A stretch of DNA of 38,155 bases from contig CAYFIR010000060.1 of assembly GCA_964343195.1 (NCBI GenBank), positions 1 through 38,155 of the forward strand. Reading direction: 5' to 3'. Positions 8,887-16,775 of this stretch are shown here, one piece after another. This DNA comes from CAYVAP01 sp964343195 (GTDB lineage Bacteria; Bacteroidota; Bacteroidia; J057). The notes beneath the pieces were generated by a model. It saw only the letters and a program-made list of their open reading frames with translations. It ran no database searches and had not been told where the DNA came from. Position 1 is the first letter of the stretch. Each line of letters begins with the position of its first letter. The position numbers and the translations under genes are program-made.

Positions 8887-9377
8887 ATTACTAGGGATAG
8901 GACGTCCGAGCAGAAAAAATATTACTTCGATTCAGGAAAAAGTGACAATACAAACTACTTATCAAGACGCATTATTGATGAGCTAGTTTAACTGACACTC
9001 AAAGATCTGCCCGATGTCTATGCCGAAAAACCTCGTTTATTGAATACCTGTTACAGGAAAACCAGTAGAAATTTTTAACAATCTGAATATACAAAAATTC
9101 CCAACAGAGATGATTCAATATACAGAATTGTCGCAGTCTAAACATAAAATTTAACAGACCGAACACCTCATCTGCACGAAACATCAAGACTCCCCTGGGA
9201 AAAGGAGGTAAAAACCCAAATATTAGACAATTCGAATATTCAACAATCAGGCCAATGCATTCGATAGACAAACAGATTGAACAGAAAGTCCAGGGGTGAC
9301 CGATTGAAATCGGCTCGGATAGATGGGGATACTTTCATGCCCTTGGCCTAACTTCGCAGCCAAAAGTGCTTCTTCCC
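8887..9377. other. Divergent intergenic region, no gene seen
   Basis: This 491-bp stretch separates the histidine kinase (leftward) from the methyltransferase (rightward) and must hold both promoters, but I found no full TTTG/TANNTTTG match. It is AT-richer than the flanking genes. A 5-bp hairpin CCGAT-TGAA-ATCGG lies near 9300-9313. A 90-codon leftward frame at 8999-9271 has an unnatural composition and no recognisable domain. Confidence 0.5.
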
Positions 9378-10214
9378 ATGTCCTTCCTCCGAAAGCTATA
9401 TTATTCCCTCCCCCCACGTAGCCGTCGACTCGCTCGCCGAATGGTGTATTTCCCCATGGATCTGCTGGACCGAATCCAGGGGAAAAACGAGGGATATCCT
9501 CCCCGAGGACGGGTTTTTACGGGGTTAGGAGATTTTAGGGCGACGGGGGACCGTTTTCTCAAGTATTTCATTGATCTCGGGGCTCTACCTCCCAATGGAA
9601 GCGTGCTCGATATAGGAAGTGGCATAGGCAGGATGGCCATCCCATTGAGTAAATACCTGAACGATCAGGGCCGTTACGAGGGATTTGACCCGGTAGCCGA
9701 AGGAATAGAGTGGTGTCGCCGGCACATCAGCCGTCAGCATCCACAGTTTACTTTTACGCTGGTGGACCTCGAAAACGACCTCTACACCAGTACAGGTGCC
9801 TCAGCTACACAGTTTCGGTTTCCCTATGATGCCAATCAGTTTGACCTCGCCATTCTGACTTCGGTCTTCACCCATATGCTGCCCGAAGAGGTAGAAAATT
9901 ACCTCAGCGAAATCCAGCGCACCCTGAAGCCTGGTGGGCGATGCCTGGCGACCTTTTTTATCCTGAATGAAGAGGCCCGACAGCAGATGGCTGACCACCC
10001 GGGCAACTTTCAGTTCCCTTATGACCGTGGGCACTATCGCCTACTCGACGACAAGGTTCAGGCGGCCAATGTAGCTTTTGAAGAGCAATACCTCCGGGAA
10101 CAATATGCTCAGCGGGGCCTGAAACTCGTCGCTACCCACTACGGATTCTGGCCCGGCCGTCCCAAAGTCCAATGCCTGGAGTTTCAGGATATTGTGATCC
10201 TGGAAAAGGAGTAG
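9378..10214 (+). CDS. Class I SAM-dependent methyltransferase
   Basis: The protein has 278 residues from the ATG at 9378 (a GTG at 9366 would add four). Motif I of the Rossmann-like methyltransferase fold is VLDIGSGIGRMAIPL (Asp78-Gly82 region), and a methyltransferase-11/25-like core continues through DLAILTSVFTHMLPEEVENYL and LKPGGRCLATFF. The C-terminal part (LREQYAQRGLKLVATHYGFW) matches the sugar- or small-molecule-methyltransferase type found near surface-polysaccharide genes. The substrate is unknown. It is convergent with the DUF3124 lipoprotein, 35 bp apart. Confidence 0.88.
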   Translation: MSFLRKLYYSLPPRSRRLARRMVYFPMDLLDRIQGKNEGYPPRGRVFTGLGDFRATGDRFLKYFIDLGALPPNGSVLDIGSGIGRMAIPLSKYLNDQGRYEGFDPVAEGIEWCRRHISRQHPQFTFTLVDLENDLYTSTGASATQFRFPYDANQFDLAILTSVFTHMLPEEVENYLSEIQRTLKPGGRCLATFFILNEEARQQMADHPGNFQFPYDRGHYRLLDDKVQAANVAFEEQYLREQYAQRGLKLVATHYGFWPGRPKVQCLEFQDIVILEKE

Positions 10215-10249
10215 CAACAGGGCAATAGCCTTTAGCTCTGCGAACTCAC

Positions 10250-10765
10250 TCACTGGATACGCTTCCCCTGAGTGGTGAAGGAAAGTCCCTGCTGTCCATA
10301 GGTGGAGATCATGACAGCCTCAAACAGTGGTTCGCTGCTCTCAACAGGTATTTGCCAGTCAAAAAGGAAATTGGCCCCTGAGCCTCCTGTCTGATCCGCC
10401 TGATCGATGACAATCTCGACCGTCTCCATTGGAGCGAGGTAAATGGATTGATCAAAATAGCTGCGAATAGCCCTGCCCTTCGTATCAAAATACTCTGCCC
10501 GATTGATGAAGATGGTATCAGTTATACTGGTATTTCGCATGGAAACGGTCACGGCCAGGTCATGTGTGCTTTGCTCATTGTGGCTGTAGATTTCGGAGTA
10601 AACAGACAGGTAGGTAATCCCGGACTCCAGGGAATCCGGCAGAGGTTGCGAGGCCATACGCTTCTGCCAGTTGACAGGGTCAACGGAGCTCATTTGGGGG
10701 CTTTCTTCACATGCCTGAAGCAGAAAAATAGCCGACACCAACAAGGGGATAAAATGGGACTTCAT
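10250..10765 (-). CDS. DUF3124 lipoprotein
   Basis: The protein has 171 residues from the ATG at 10765, which puts a lipoprotein signal (SAIFLLQAC, lipobox Cys at residue 19) at the N-terminus; upstream in-frame ATGs at 10768 and 10783 would extend the signal unnaturally. The mature part matches DUF3124 as I know it: YLSVYSEIYSH, the strand LAVTVSMRNTS, YFDTKGR and the signature TGGSGANFLFDW. The fold is probably an immunoglobulin-like beta sandwich anchored at the outer or inner membrane; function is unknown. It follows the saccharopine-dehydrogenase-like gene by 39 bp in the same direction and is likely co-transcribed with it. Confidence 0.85.
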   Translation of the reverse strand: MKSHFIPLLVSAIFLLQACEESPQMSSVDPVNWQKRMASQPLPDSLESGITYLSVYSEIYSHNEQSTHDLAVTVSMRNTSITDTIFINRAEYFDTKGRAIRSYFDQSIYLAPMETVEIVIDQADQTGGSGANFLFDWQIPVESSEPLFEAVMISTYGQQGLSFTTQGKRIQ

Positions 10766-10804
10766 CATGGGGCAACTTAACATACCAATCCTATGCGATG
10801 ATAC

Positions 10805-11944
10805 TCAATTGTCCGCAGATAGTTGCCCCCCTGTGAGCGTTTGTCCATCGAGGGTAAGGGATACCTCCACCCCCATCTGCATCAGGTCATGGAACAGCCT
10901 CTGATCATCGACTACTTTTCCCATCAAGTGTAGCCCTGGACCAATTTTCCCATTCCGGTACTGCTGGTAGCATGCCACTACACATTGAGCGGTAAGCTCA
11001 AAACCATCCGTAGCAGTAATCTGAAGACATATTTCTCTCGAGGACCGCTGTTTTATTCCTTCGGCTTTGAGTAAAAATTCCACCCGGGGCACCTGAAGGG
11101 ATGACTTGCGAATGTGCCGAAAAAACAGCCAGCCACAAATCTTTTGACTCAGGGGCTTGCTGATCCGACCCAGCAGCATGCTCAGCGGGAATATAAAGTT
11201 GTCGACATAAGGCCCAAACCCTGCGGCATATACCCCGGCATGTTCCAGGCTCAGTTCCTGCTCCAGGCCATGGGTTTCCTCCATGTTCAGCGGATAGCAG
11301 GTCCGCTTCCCAAAGTAAACCGGGAACTCAGCTTCAATGGCATCGCGATAGCTTGCCTGCTGCCATTTGCCATCCTTGAGCACCCGGCTGCGGCTTCCCA
11401 TGGTTTCGTACAGCACTTCATGGGTAGATTCTGGCCTTTCAAACACCGGATCCATGGCCATGAACACCGCTGCCTGCTGGTATCTGTCAAACCATGGGCT
11501 GGCATAGCGCATCGCCGGGGCAATGAGCCCTGGGTGAAATCCGCACTGGGTGACGAACCGGAGGCCATGCTCCCTGGCCTCTACCGCAAAGGGGGCCAGC
11601 CGATCGATGACATCGCTGCGGACGAGGATATCCATCAGGTCGGTTTGGGTAGCAAGAGCAGCCCTCGCGACCCTGTCCATTTCTTCGGGGATAGTTGCCG
11701 CTACGATCGCCAAATCGACCTCCAACAAAGCCATCCTCAGAGCGTCCGGGTCCGTCGCGTCCAATGCGATGGCCTCTACGTCACCCCCATCAAACTCTTG
11801 CCGAAAGGCCCTTTTCCACTTACCTGCTTTTTCCGAGCTGCGGCCAGCGATGGTGATGGTACAGTCCTGATGTCTCAGGAGAGATCGGCAGAGGGCCCTG
11901 CCCACTCCTCCGTACCCCCCAATGATCAAGATGCGCTTTTTCAT
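10805..11944 (-). CDS. Saccharopine dehydrogenase family NAD(P)-binding protein
   Basis: The 379-residue protein starts with a Rossmann domain (ILIIGGYGGVGRALCRSLL, glycines at 9-15) followed by ITIAGRS, the strand-2 end that in this family selects NADP, and a region resembling the saccharopine dehydrogenase/homospermidine synthase N-domain (DATDPDAL, ATIPEEMDRVARAAL). The middle (FVTQCGFHPGLIAPAMRYA) is typical of the trans-acting enoyl reductase/saccharopine-like group rather than true lysine-pathway enzymes. The substrate is unassigned. It is the first gene of a probable two-gene operon with the DUF3124 lipoprotein. Confidence 0.82.
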   Translation of the reverse strand: MKKRILIIGGYGGVGRALCRSLLRHQDCTITIAGRSSEKAGKWKRAFRQEFDGGDVEAIALDATDPDALRMALLEVDLAIVAATIPEEMDRVARAALATQTDLMDILVRSDVIDRLAPFAVEAREHGLRFVTQCGFHPGLIAPAMRYASPWFDRYQQAAVFMAMDPVFERPESTHEVLYETMGSRSRVLKDGKWQQASYRDAIEAEFPVYFGKRTCYPLNMEETHGLEQELSLEHAGVYAAGFGPYVDNFIFPLSMLLGRISKPLSQKICGWLFFRHIRKSSLQVPRVEFLLKAEGIKQRSSREICLQITATDGFELTAQCVVACYQQYRNGKIGPGLHLMGKVVDDQRLFHDLMQMGVEVSLTLDGQTLTGGQLSADN

Positions 11945-12137
11945 ACGAGCTGAGGTTTGACGTGATTAAGTCCCGATGGATGGGTACTGCTTCGGGAATA
12001 TCGCCATAAAATCTGGCCTGGGGAGAGACTTTTGGGGCGGTGGAACATGACCTGGTGCAGCCCTGGGAATACACGCAACTCCTTCCGGGCCATGCTGTCT
12101 TTGCAACAACTCCATCTCCCCCAAACCCACAAACATT

Positions 12138-12632
12138 ATGGCGCATTCATCAACTACATTTGTCAAAAAAGCCCTGTTATGTGGGCTGATGGTCCTGGCA
12201 TTCGGCACTTCAGCAATGGCGCAGAAGGAAATCGGGGTGGGCGTAGTATTTGGCACTCAGTCAGACGATATAGGTGTGTCTATGCGGATGAGGTTGCCAT
12301 TGCCCTGGTGGCACGACCTCTATGTGGTGCCCAGCGTAGATCTCCTTGAATTTGGCAAGAATCAGTATTTCGTGGCCCTTAACTGCGAGGCTCAGGCAGA
12401 CTTTGCCATCACGCCCGCGTTTTCGGTATATCCGGCGGCGGGGATGACACTGGGTATTCGCGACCGATATACCACCACGCAGGCCGAAGACAATGTCCAG
12501 ATCGGATTTAACCTGGGCGGTGGCGCCAGATACGACCTGACTCCTCGCCTGACAGGGATCGGCGAATTAAAGGCATCAGTAGGTGGCTTTGAGCAACTGC
12601 TGCTAACGGTGGGGGTGATGGTGGATATCTGA
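12138..12632 (+). CDS. Small secreted outer-membrane beta-barrel-like protein
   Basis: The 164-residue protein carries a signal peptide (about residues 1-28, ending SAMAQ). The remainder alternates hydrophobic and polar residues with many glycines and aromatic strand ends (GVGVVFGTQ, NLGGGARYDLTPRL, LLLTVGVMVDI), the pattern of an 8-stranded outer-membrane barrel. The C-terminus ends in a strand but not in Phe. No enzyme motif is visible. The region 11945-12137 upstream is the divergent promoter region shared with the saccharopine-dehydrogenase-like gene. Confidence 0.75.
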   Translation: MAHSSTTFVKKALLCGLMVLAFGTSAMAQKEIGVGVVFGTQSDDIGVSMRMRLPLPWWHDLYVVPSVDLLEFGKNQYFVALNCEAQADFAITPAFSVYPAAGMTLGIRDRYTTTQAEDNVQIGFNLGGGARYDLTPRLTGIGELKASVGGFEQLLLTVGVMVDI

Positions 12633-12728
12633 TCAAGTAAGTTGCGATTTTTACCTTCAGGGCCTAATTTAACTGTCTGCCCAGCTGTCTATGTTCCACT
12701 TTTTGCTGGGAAAACAGAGGGTACCCCA

Positions 12729-13757
12729 ATGGCAAAAATCAAAGAGAAGAAGATCCCCTACGAAGTTGACAAAGGGCTCAGGCGTTACCTCAAGGCCTAT
12801 GGCCGGGAGATGAAGCTGCCCATTCTGTACTCTGACCTTTTGAGATACACTGAGAGTGTTTCGATTTATGACAAGTATGGTCAGGATACCCTGTGGATTT
12901 CGCTTCTCTATTCGCAGAGCGACCTGAATAACATCAATGAAGCCCTCAAACAGATCTATGCCATCCTCCGTGCCAACGGGGACATGACCGTGATGCAGCA
13001 CCTCTATGTGGATCGGATAGATCTGTGCCTCTACGGGAACTCCAATCCTTTCAGGATCAGGATTGTAAACAAGATCAACGACAACTTCGACTACTTTTAC
13101 GTCAAAAACGCCGATGCTTCCCGGATCTATGGCCTGGAACTGGAGCACCTCCTGTCTCCCAATCGCATCAGCTATGTCGTGGACCGTAGTACCCTGATCG
13201 AGGAACATATCGCGGGCATCCCCGGAGAGGAATTTATCACGCAGTACCTCAAGCCCGGACGGGTGGAAAACGAGATTCGCCTTGCCAAGGAGTTTGTCAA
13301 ATTCAACGAGCGGTGTTTCGTACGTCTTCTGGGTGACATGCACTCAAGCAACTATGTGATTGAGATCATGCCGGACTTCGAAGACATCCATTACCGGATA
13401 CGTGCCATTGACTTTGACCAGCAGAGCTATGAGCCCCGGAAAAGCATTTACCTGCCCCAGTATTTCAAGCAAAATCAGCCCATCATCGACATCGGGCTGA
13501 AGCACATGACTCCCGAGACTGCTGCGCAGTACCAAAAGGAAGAAAGGGCCATGATTGCCAGCCGTATTCGGTATAGCAGCAGGCAGATCAGTGACCTGAT
13601 GAAATTCATGGTCAAGTCTCAGTTGTCCAAAGAGGAGTATGTGCAACGCCTCAAATCAGAGCTGGCTGAGCATTACGGAATCAATCGATTTAACCGGTGT
13701 AGCACCATGGGCGAAATCGTCAAATACAGCCTTGAGCTACTCATCGACCATAATTAA
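12729..13757 (+). CDS. Divergent protein-kinase/APH-fold-like protein, unrecognised family
   Basis: The protein has 342 residues from ATG 12729; the frame is open upstream to a TTG at 12642, but the sequence MAKIKEKKIPYEVDKGLRRYL looks like a natural start. I know no named family. Read as a kinase fold it has, in order, a lysine on a strand (FYVK, K126), an acidic helix (LELEHLL, about 136-142), a hinge-like segment EEHIAGIPGEEF (158-169), a catalytic-loop-like LGDMHSSN (201-208, D203 and N208) and a metal-loop-like IDFDQQ (227-232, D228/D230). This matches the Brenner motif of aminoglycoside/choline kinases except that the first His of HGD is Leu. Substrate and partner are unknown. The family assignment is inference. 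Confidence 0.8.
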   Translation: MAKIKEKKIPYEVDKGLRRYLKAYGREMKLPILYSDLLRYTESVSIYDKYGQDTLWISLLYSQSDLNNINEALKQIYAILRANGDMTVMQHLYVDRIDLCLYGNSNPFRIRIVNKINDNFDYFYVKNADASRIYGLELEHLLSPNRISYVVDRSTLIEEHIAGIPGEEFITQYLKPGRVENEIRLAKEFVKFNERCFVRLLGDMHSSNYVIEIMPDFEDIHYRIRAIDFDQQSYEPRKSIYLPQYFKQNQPIIDIGLKHMTPETAAQYQKEERAMIASRIRYSSRQISDLMKFMVKSQLSKEEYVQRLKSELAEHYGINRFNRCSTMGEIVKYSLELLIDHN

Positions 13758-13864
13758 GCTGGGGAATACCGCCTCTGTGTGGGCTCGGATGGGGACCTGC
13801 GGCAATTGATTTGCTGGCATGACTCATCCCGAATTTCCCCTCTCCCACGAAATCATCGTTTGGG

Positions 13865-15661
13865 CTATTCGTCTACCTCTTCGTCGGATTTTATTCGTCC
13901 GCCATTGGGTAGTTCGATGGTAAAGGTAGTCCCCTCGCCGATGGTTGAGACTACAGAGATCTCTCCCTGCAACTTGCTGATTGCCTCATTCACAATATAG
14001 AGGCCGATGCCTGAACCCTGGCTGTACTGGTTCCCACGGTAGAACATCTCAAATATTCTAGGGAGATGCTCATCGGCGATTCCCTGCCCGTTATCGCCAA
14101 ACCGGAGGCTTACGCCATCTGCGTGATGCCTGATAACGATGGCAACCTGGTTCAGGGCCTTTGAGGTATCCCGGTACCGGATGCTATTAGAAAGCAGGTT
14201 GTTGAAGACCATTTTTAGACGGACCGGGTCTGAGATGAATACTCCTGAACCAGTGACTTTCAGAGAAATTCTGGTCTGACCTGCTCCCTCCATGTAGCGA
14301 AGCTCTTCTTCGCTCTCGGCGATCAACTCCGCAAAATCTATGGGTTCGGATTTTAGCTCAGCCCGTGAATTGCGGGAATAGTGAATGATGTCCTGGATAA
14401 AGCCATCCAGCTTGGTGATGGTTTTTTCCATCAGGCCAAAGTAAGCATCCCGATCTGCCTCAGTCTCACTCATTCGGGCCACATTGATGAGTCCCTGAAG
14501 CGAAACAAGTGGTGCCCTCAGGTCGTGGGAAGAACTGTATACAAAGCGATCCAGTTCCTGATTGACCTTGGTTAGTTCCACGTTGCGGGCTTCCAGGTCT
14601 CTGCGGGCTACTTTCAAAGGAGTCACATCCCGGATCGCTCCATCGTAATAGACTTCCCCATCTTCGCGTACCACCTTGATGCTACTCATCAGGCCCCAGA
14701 ATGTCGTGTGGTCCTTTCGCTTGAAATGTACCTCTTCGTTGACAAAGAAGGTCTCTTTCTGCATCAGTTCTACGAAATAGTCCCGCTTGCTCTCATCAAT
14801 ATATAGCTCATATGGATCCACATCGTACATCTCCTCTACGGATTTGTACCCAAACATCTCGACAAAGGCTTTATTCACATAAATGATCCTGCCTTTGTTG
14901 GTGCGAAAAATACCTTCCTTGATGCTGTGGTTAATGGAAGCCAGCAACTCCTCCTGGGCCTGGCTTTCTTCCAGGGCTGTCTGTTTTTCAGTGATGTCTT
15001 TTCCAAAGAAAGACACTCCGGTGATCTCACCGTGGTTCCCCTGGATGGGGTTATAGGAAAATTCAAAGTGTTCCTTTCGGCCTTCATAGTCAAAGGTCCT
15101 GAGTATCTTGAAAGACTCGCCATTTCTGGCCCGTTGAAAATCAGGTAGCCAATAGTCGATCACCTTTTGGGAACATACCTCCATCAGGTTGACCCCTACT
15201 TCCAGTTCCAGCCCGTACTCCAGCTTTACCCGATCCAGAAATACCTGATTTGCGACCTGTATGGTAAAGTCCTGGTCAACCAGCAGAATGATATCGGAGG
15301 TATTTTCTATGAGTGCCTTGAGGTTGGCCTCCTTGATGGCCAGTTCCTCGGTCCGGGATTTAACCTCTTTTTCCAGATCGGTATTCAGTCGCCGGAATTT
15401 TTTGACTATCTCCAGCACATCCTGTTGCAGGACATCTGCGGCATCGAGCAATTCCTCTACCAGGTCCGAATTATTTTGTTCATCAGACAATGGCTGATCC
15501 CCCTGCTTGCCGGTAGCAGGCTGGCGGTACCCTTGCATGATCTGCTCCAGGTAAGCATATAGCTGCTCTTTTGAGTACTGGCTAATGTCTTCAAGCATAT
15601 TGGGCTTGGGCGGTTGGTTGATGCGGGAGGCTGATCGAAATCTGATTGTATTGCTCATCAT
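13865..15661 (-). CDS. Cytoplasmic PAS-domain sensor histidine kinase
   Basis: The 598-residue protein has no signal peptide or membrane segment. A coiled coil (about 60-112) leads into two PAS domains (about 112-225 and 238-350), each followed by a PAC-like sequence (GVSFFGKDITEKQ and YYDGAIRDVTPLK). HisKA follows with the phospho-acceptor H379 in SSSHDLRAPL, then HATPase boxes NNLLSNSIRYR, GDNGQGI and GSGIGLYIV. It should sense an internal signal through PAS and pass phosphate to an unlinked response regulator. No regulator gene lies nearby. The 258 bp upstream (15662-15919) is intergenic with no clear promoter match. Confidence 0.92.
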   Translation of the reverse strand: MMSNTIRFRSASRINQPPKPNMLEDISQYSKEQLYAYLEQIMQGYRQPATGKQGDQPLSDEQNNSDLVEELLDAADVLQQDVLEIVKKFRRLNTDLEKEVKSRTEELAIKEANLKALIENTSDIILLVDQDFTIQVANQVFLDRVKLEYGLELEVGVNLMEVCSQKVIDYWLPDFQRARNGESFKILRTFDYEGRKEHFEFSYNPIQGNHGEITGVSFFGKDITEKQTALEESQAQEELLASINHSIKEGIFRTNKGRIIYVNKAFVEMFGYKSVEEMYDVDPYELYIDESKRDYFVELMQKETFFVNEEVHFKRKDHTTFWGLMSSIKVVREDGEVYYDGAIRDVTPLKVARRDLEARNVELTKVNQELDRFVYSSSHDLRAPLVSLQGLINVARMSETEADRDAYFGLMEKTITKLDGFIQDIIHYSRNSRAELKSEPIDFAELIAESEEELRYMEGAGQTRISLKVTGSGVFISDPVRLKMVFNNLLSNSIRYRDTSKALNQVAIVIRHHADGVSLRFGDNGQGIADEHLPRIFEMFYRGNQYSQGSGIGLYIVNEAISKLQGEISVVSTIGEGTTFTIELPNGGRIKSDEEVDE

Positions 15662-15919
15662 AGCAGCCGCTGTTCAGGTTATAAGGGTGTTGACAAATTG
15701 GGGGGAGATCTTACTGGATGGCCTCAAAATGGATCTACCTTAAAAAGAACAAATTCCAACTTGGTAGGGTCAGGGCATATATCAAAAAGGGACAAACTCC
15801 GCCAGATTTGACATATATCCTCTTCCAGTAACTGTCAATAAATTACCCGAGGGGACACAGGAAAAAAATTCCAAATACAGAAGAATCAAACACCCCGAAA
15901 GGTTCTGAATCAATCCTAT

Positions 15920-16669
15920 TCACCGACTTGCGATAAGCCGAATACCCTCTAACGTGAGCCAGGGATCGACGATTTCCAGAAAATCCGAGAGGGGGGTTAG
16001 CTTTTGAGAAAGTCCTCCAGTCGCGGCTACTGGCACCTTTTCCCCCAATTCATCTCTCATGCGGTTGATTAGTTCTTTCACCAATCCTACATATCCCAGC
16101 ATGATCCCTGCCTGAAGTGCATGTGGAGTGCTGGTCCCGATGGCCGACTCCGGCAGTTCCAATGGAACCTGTGGCAACTGCGCTGTGCTGGAAGACAGGG
16201 CCCGCATGGCTGTACCCAGACCGGGAGCAATGGTCACTCCCCTGAGGTGCCCCTTATCGTTCACGACCGTAAAAGTCAAGGCGGTCCCAAAGTCCACAAC
16301 TATGCAGCTACGATGGAAATGCGCAAAACCCGCGACTGCATTTGCCACCAGGTCAGACCCGATCTCTGCGGTGTTCTGGATGCCAAGATTGAGCTGCTCA
16401 AAAACCGTCTGATTAAGGGTAAAAATGGCCTTGCCACTACTCCGGGTTACCTGACCTGAGACCGACGGGGTAATACCCGGAACTACGCTGCTCAGGGCAA
16501 TCTGATCTATCTGACTCCAGGGAAGCCGCGATTGCTCCACATATGCACTGAGCCTGCGCTGTACTGACAGGTAGTCTCCTACGGGTATCCTTAGCTGATG
16601 GCTCCAAGAGCCGTTTTCATGCCAACCAAAAACGATGTCCGAGTTGCCAATATCAATCGCCAGGAACAT
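15920..16669 (-). CDS. coaX: Type III pantothenate kinase
   Basis: CoaX phosphorylates pantothenate, the first step of coenzyme A synthesis, and belongs to the acetate/sugar kinase-Hsp70-actin (ASKHA) fold. I place the start at 16669 so that the protein begins MFLAIDIGNSDIVFG, the family's phosphate-1 motif; upstream codons to 16723 are unlike the family. The 249 residues contain GSDLVANAVAGF, VVDFGTALTFTVV (phosphate-2) and GVTIAPGLGTAMRAL, and near the end the adenosine motif AATGGLSQKL, all in the usual order. Length is typical. It lies between two leftward histidine-kinase genes with clear gaps, so it is probably transcribed on its own. Confidence 0.95.
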   Translation of the reverse strand: MFLAIDIGNSDIVFGWHENGSWSHQLRIPVGDYLSVQRRLSAYVEQSRLPWSQIDQIALSSVVPGITPSVSGQVTRSSGKAIFTLNQTVFEQLNLGIQNTAEIGSDLVANAVAGFAHFHRSCIVVDFGTALTFTVVNDKGHLRGVTIAPGLGTAMRALSSSTAQLPQVPLELPESAIGTSTPHALQAGIMLGYVGLVKELINRMRDELGEKVPVAATGGLSQKLTPLSDFLEIVDPWLTLEGIRLIASR

Positions 16670-16775
16670 TTGATGGAGGGAGTTTCTAGGTTGAGAAATG
16701 GGGATGCCTTTGAACAGAGGCAAAGGTAGGAAGCCTTTTCAACAGGAGAAAAGTCCCCTGTAGCGGAAATCACCG

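Noticed and set aside
8999..9271. 90-codon leftward frame in the gap before the methyltransferase
   Set aside because: Cys/Phe-rich, without domain, signal or partner; likely chance in AT-rich DNA.
11114..11953. 279-codon rightward frame opposite the saccharopine-dehydrogenase-like gene
   Set aside because: Proline/histidine/glutamine-rich shadow; the leftward frame has a clear Rossmann motif.
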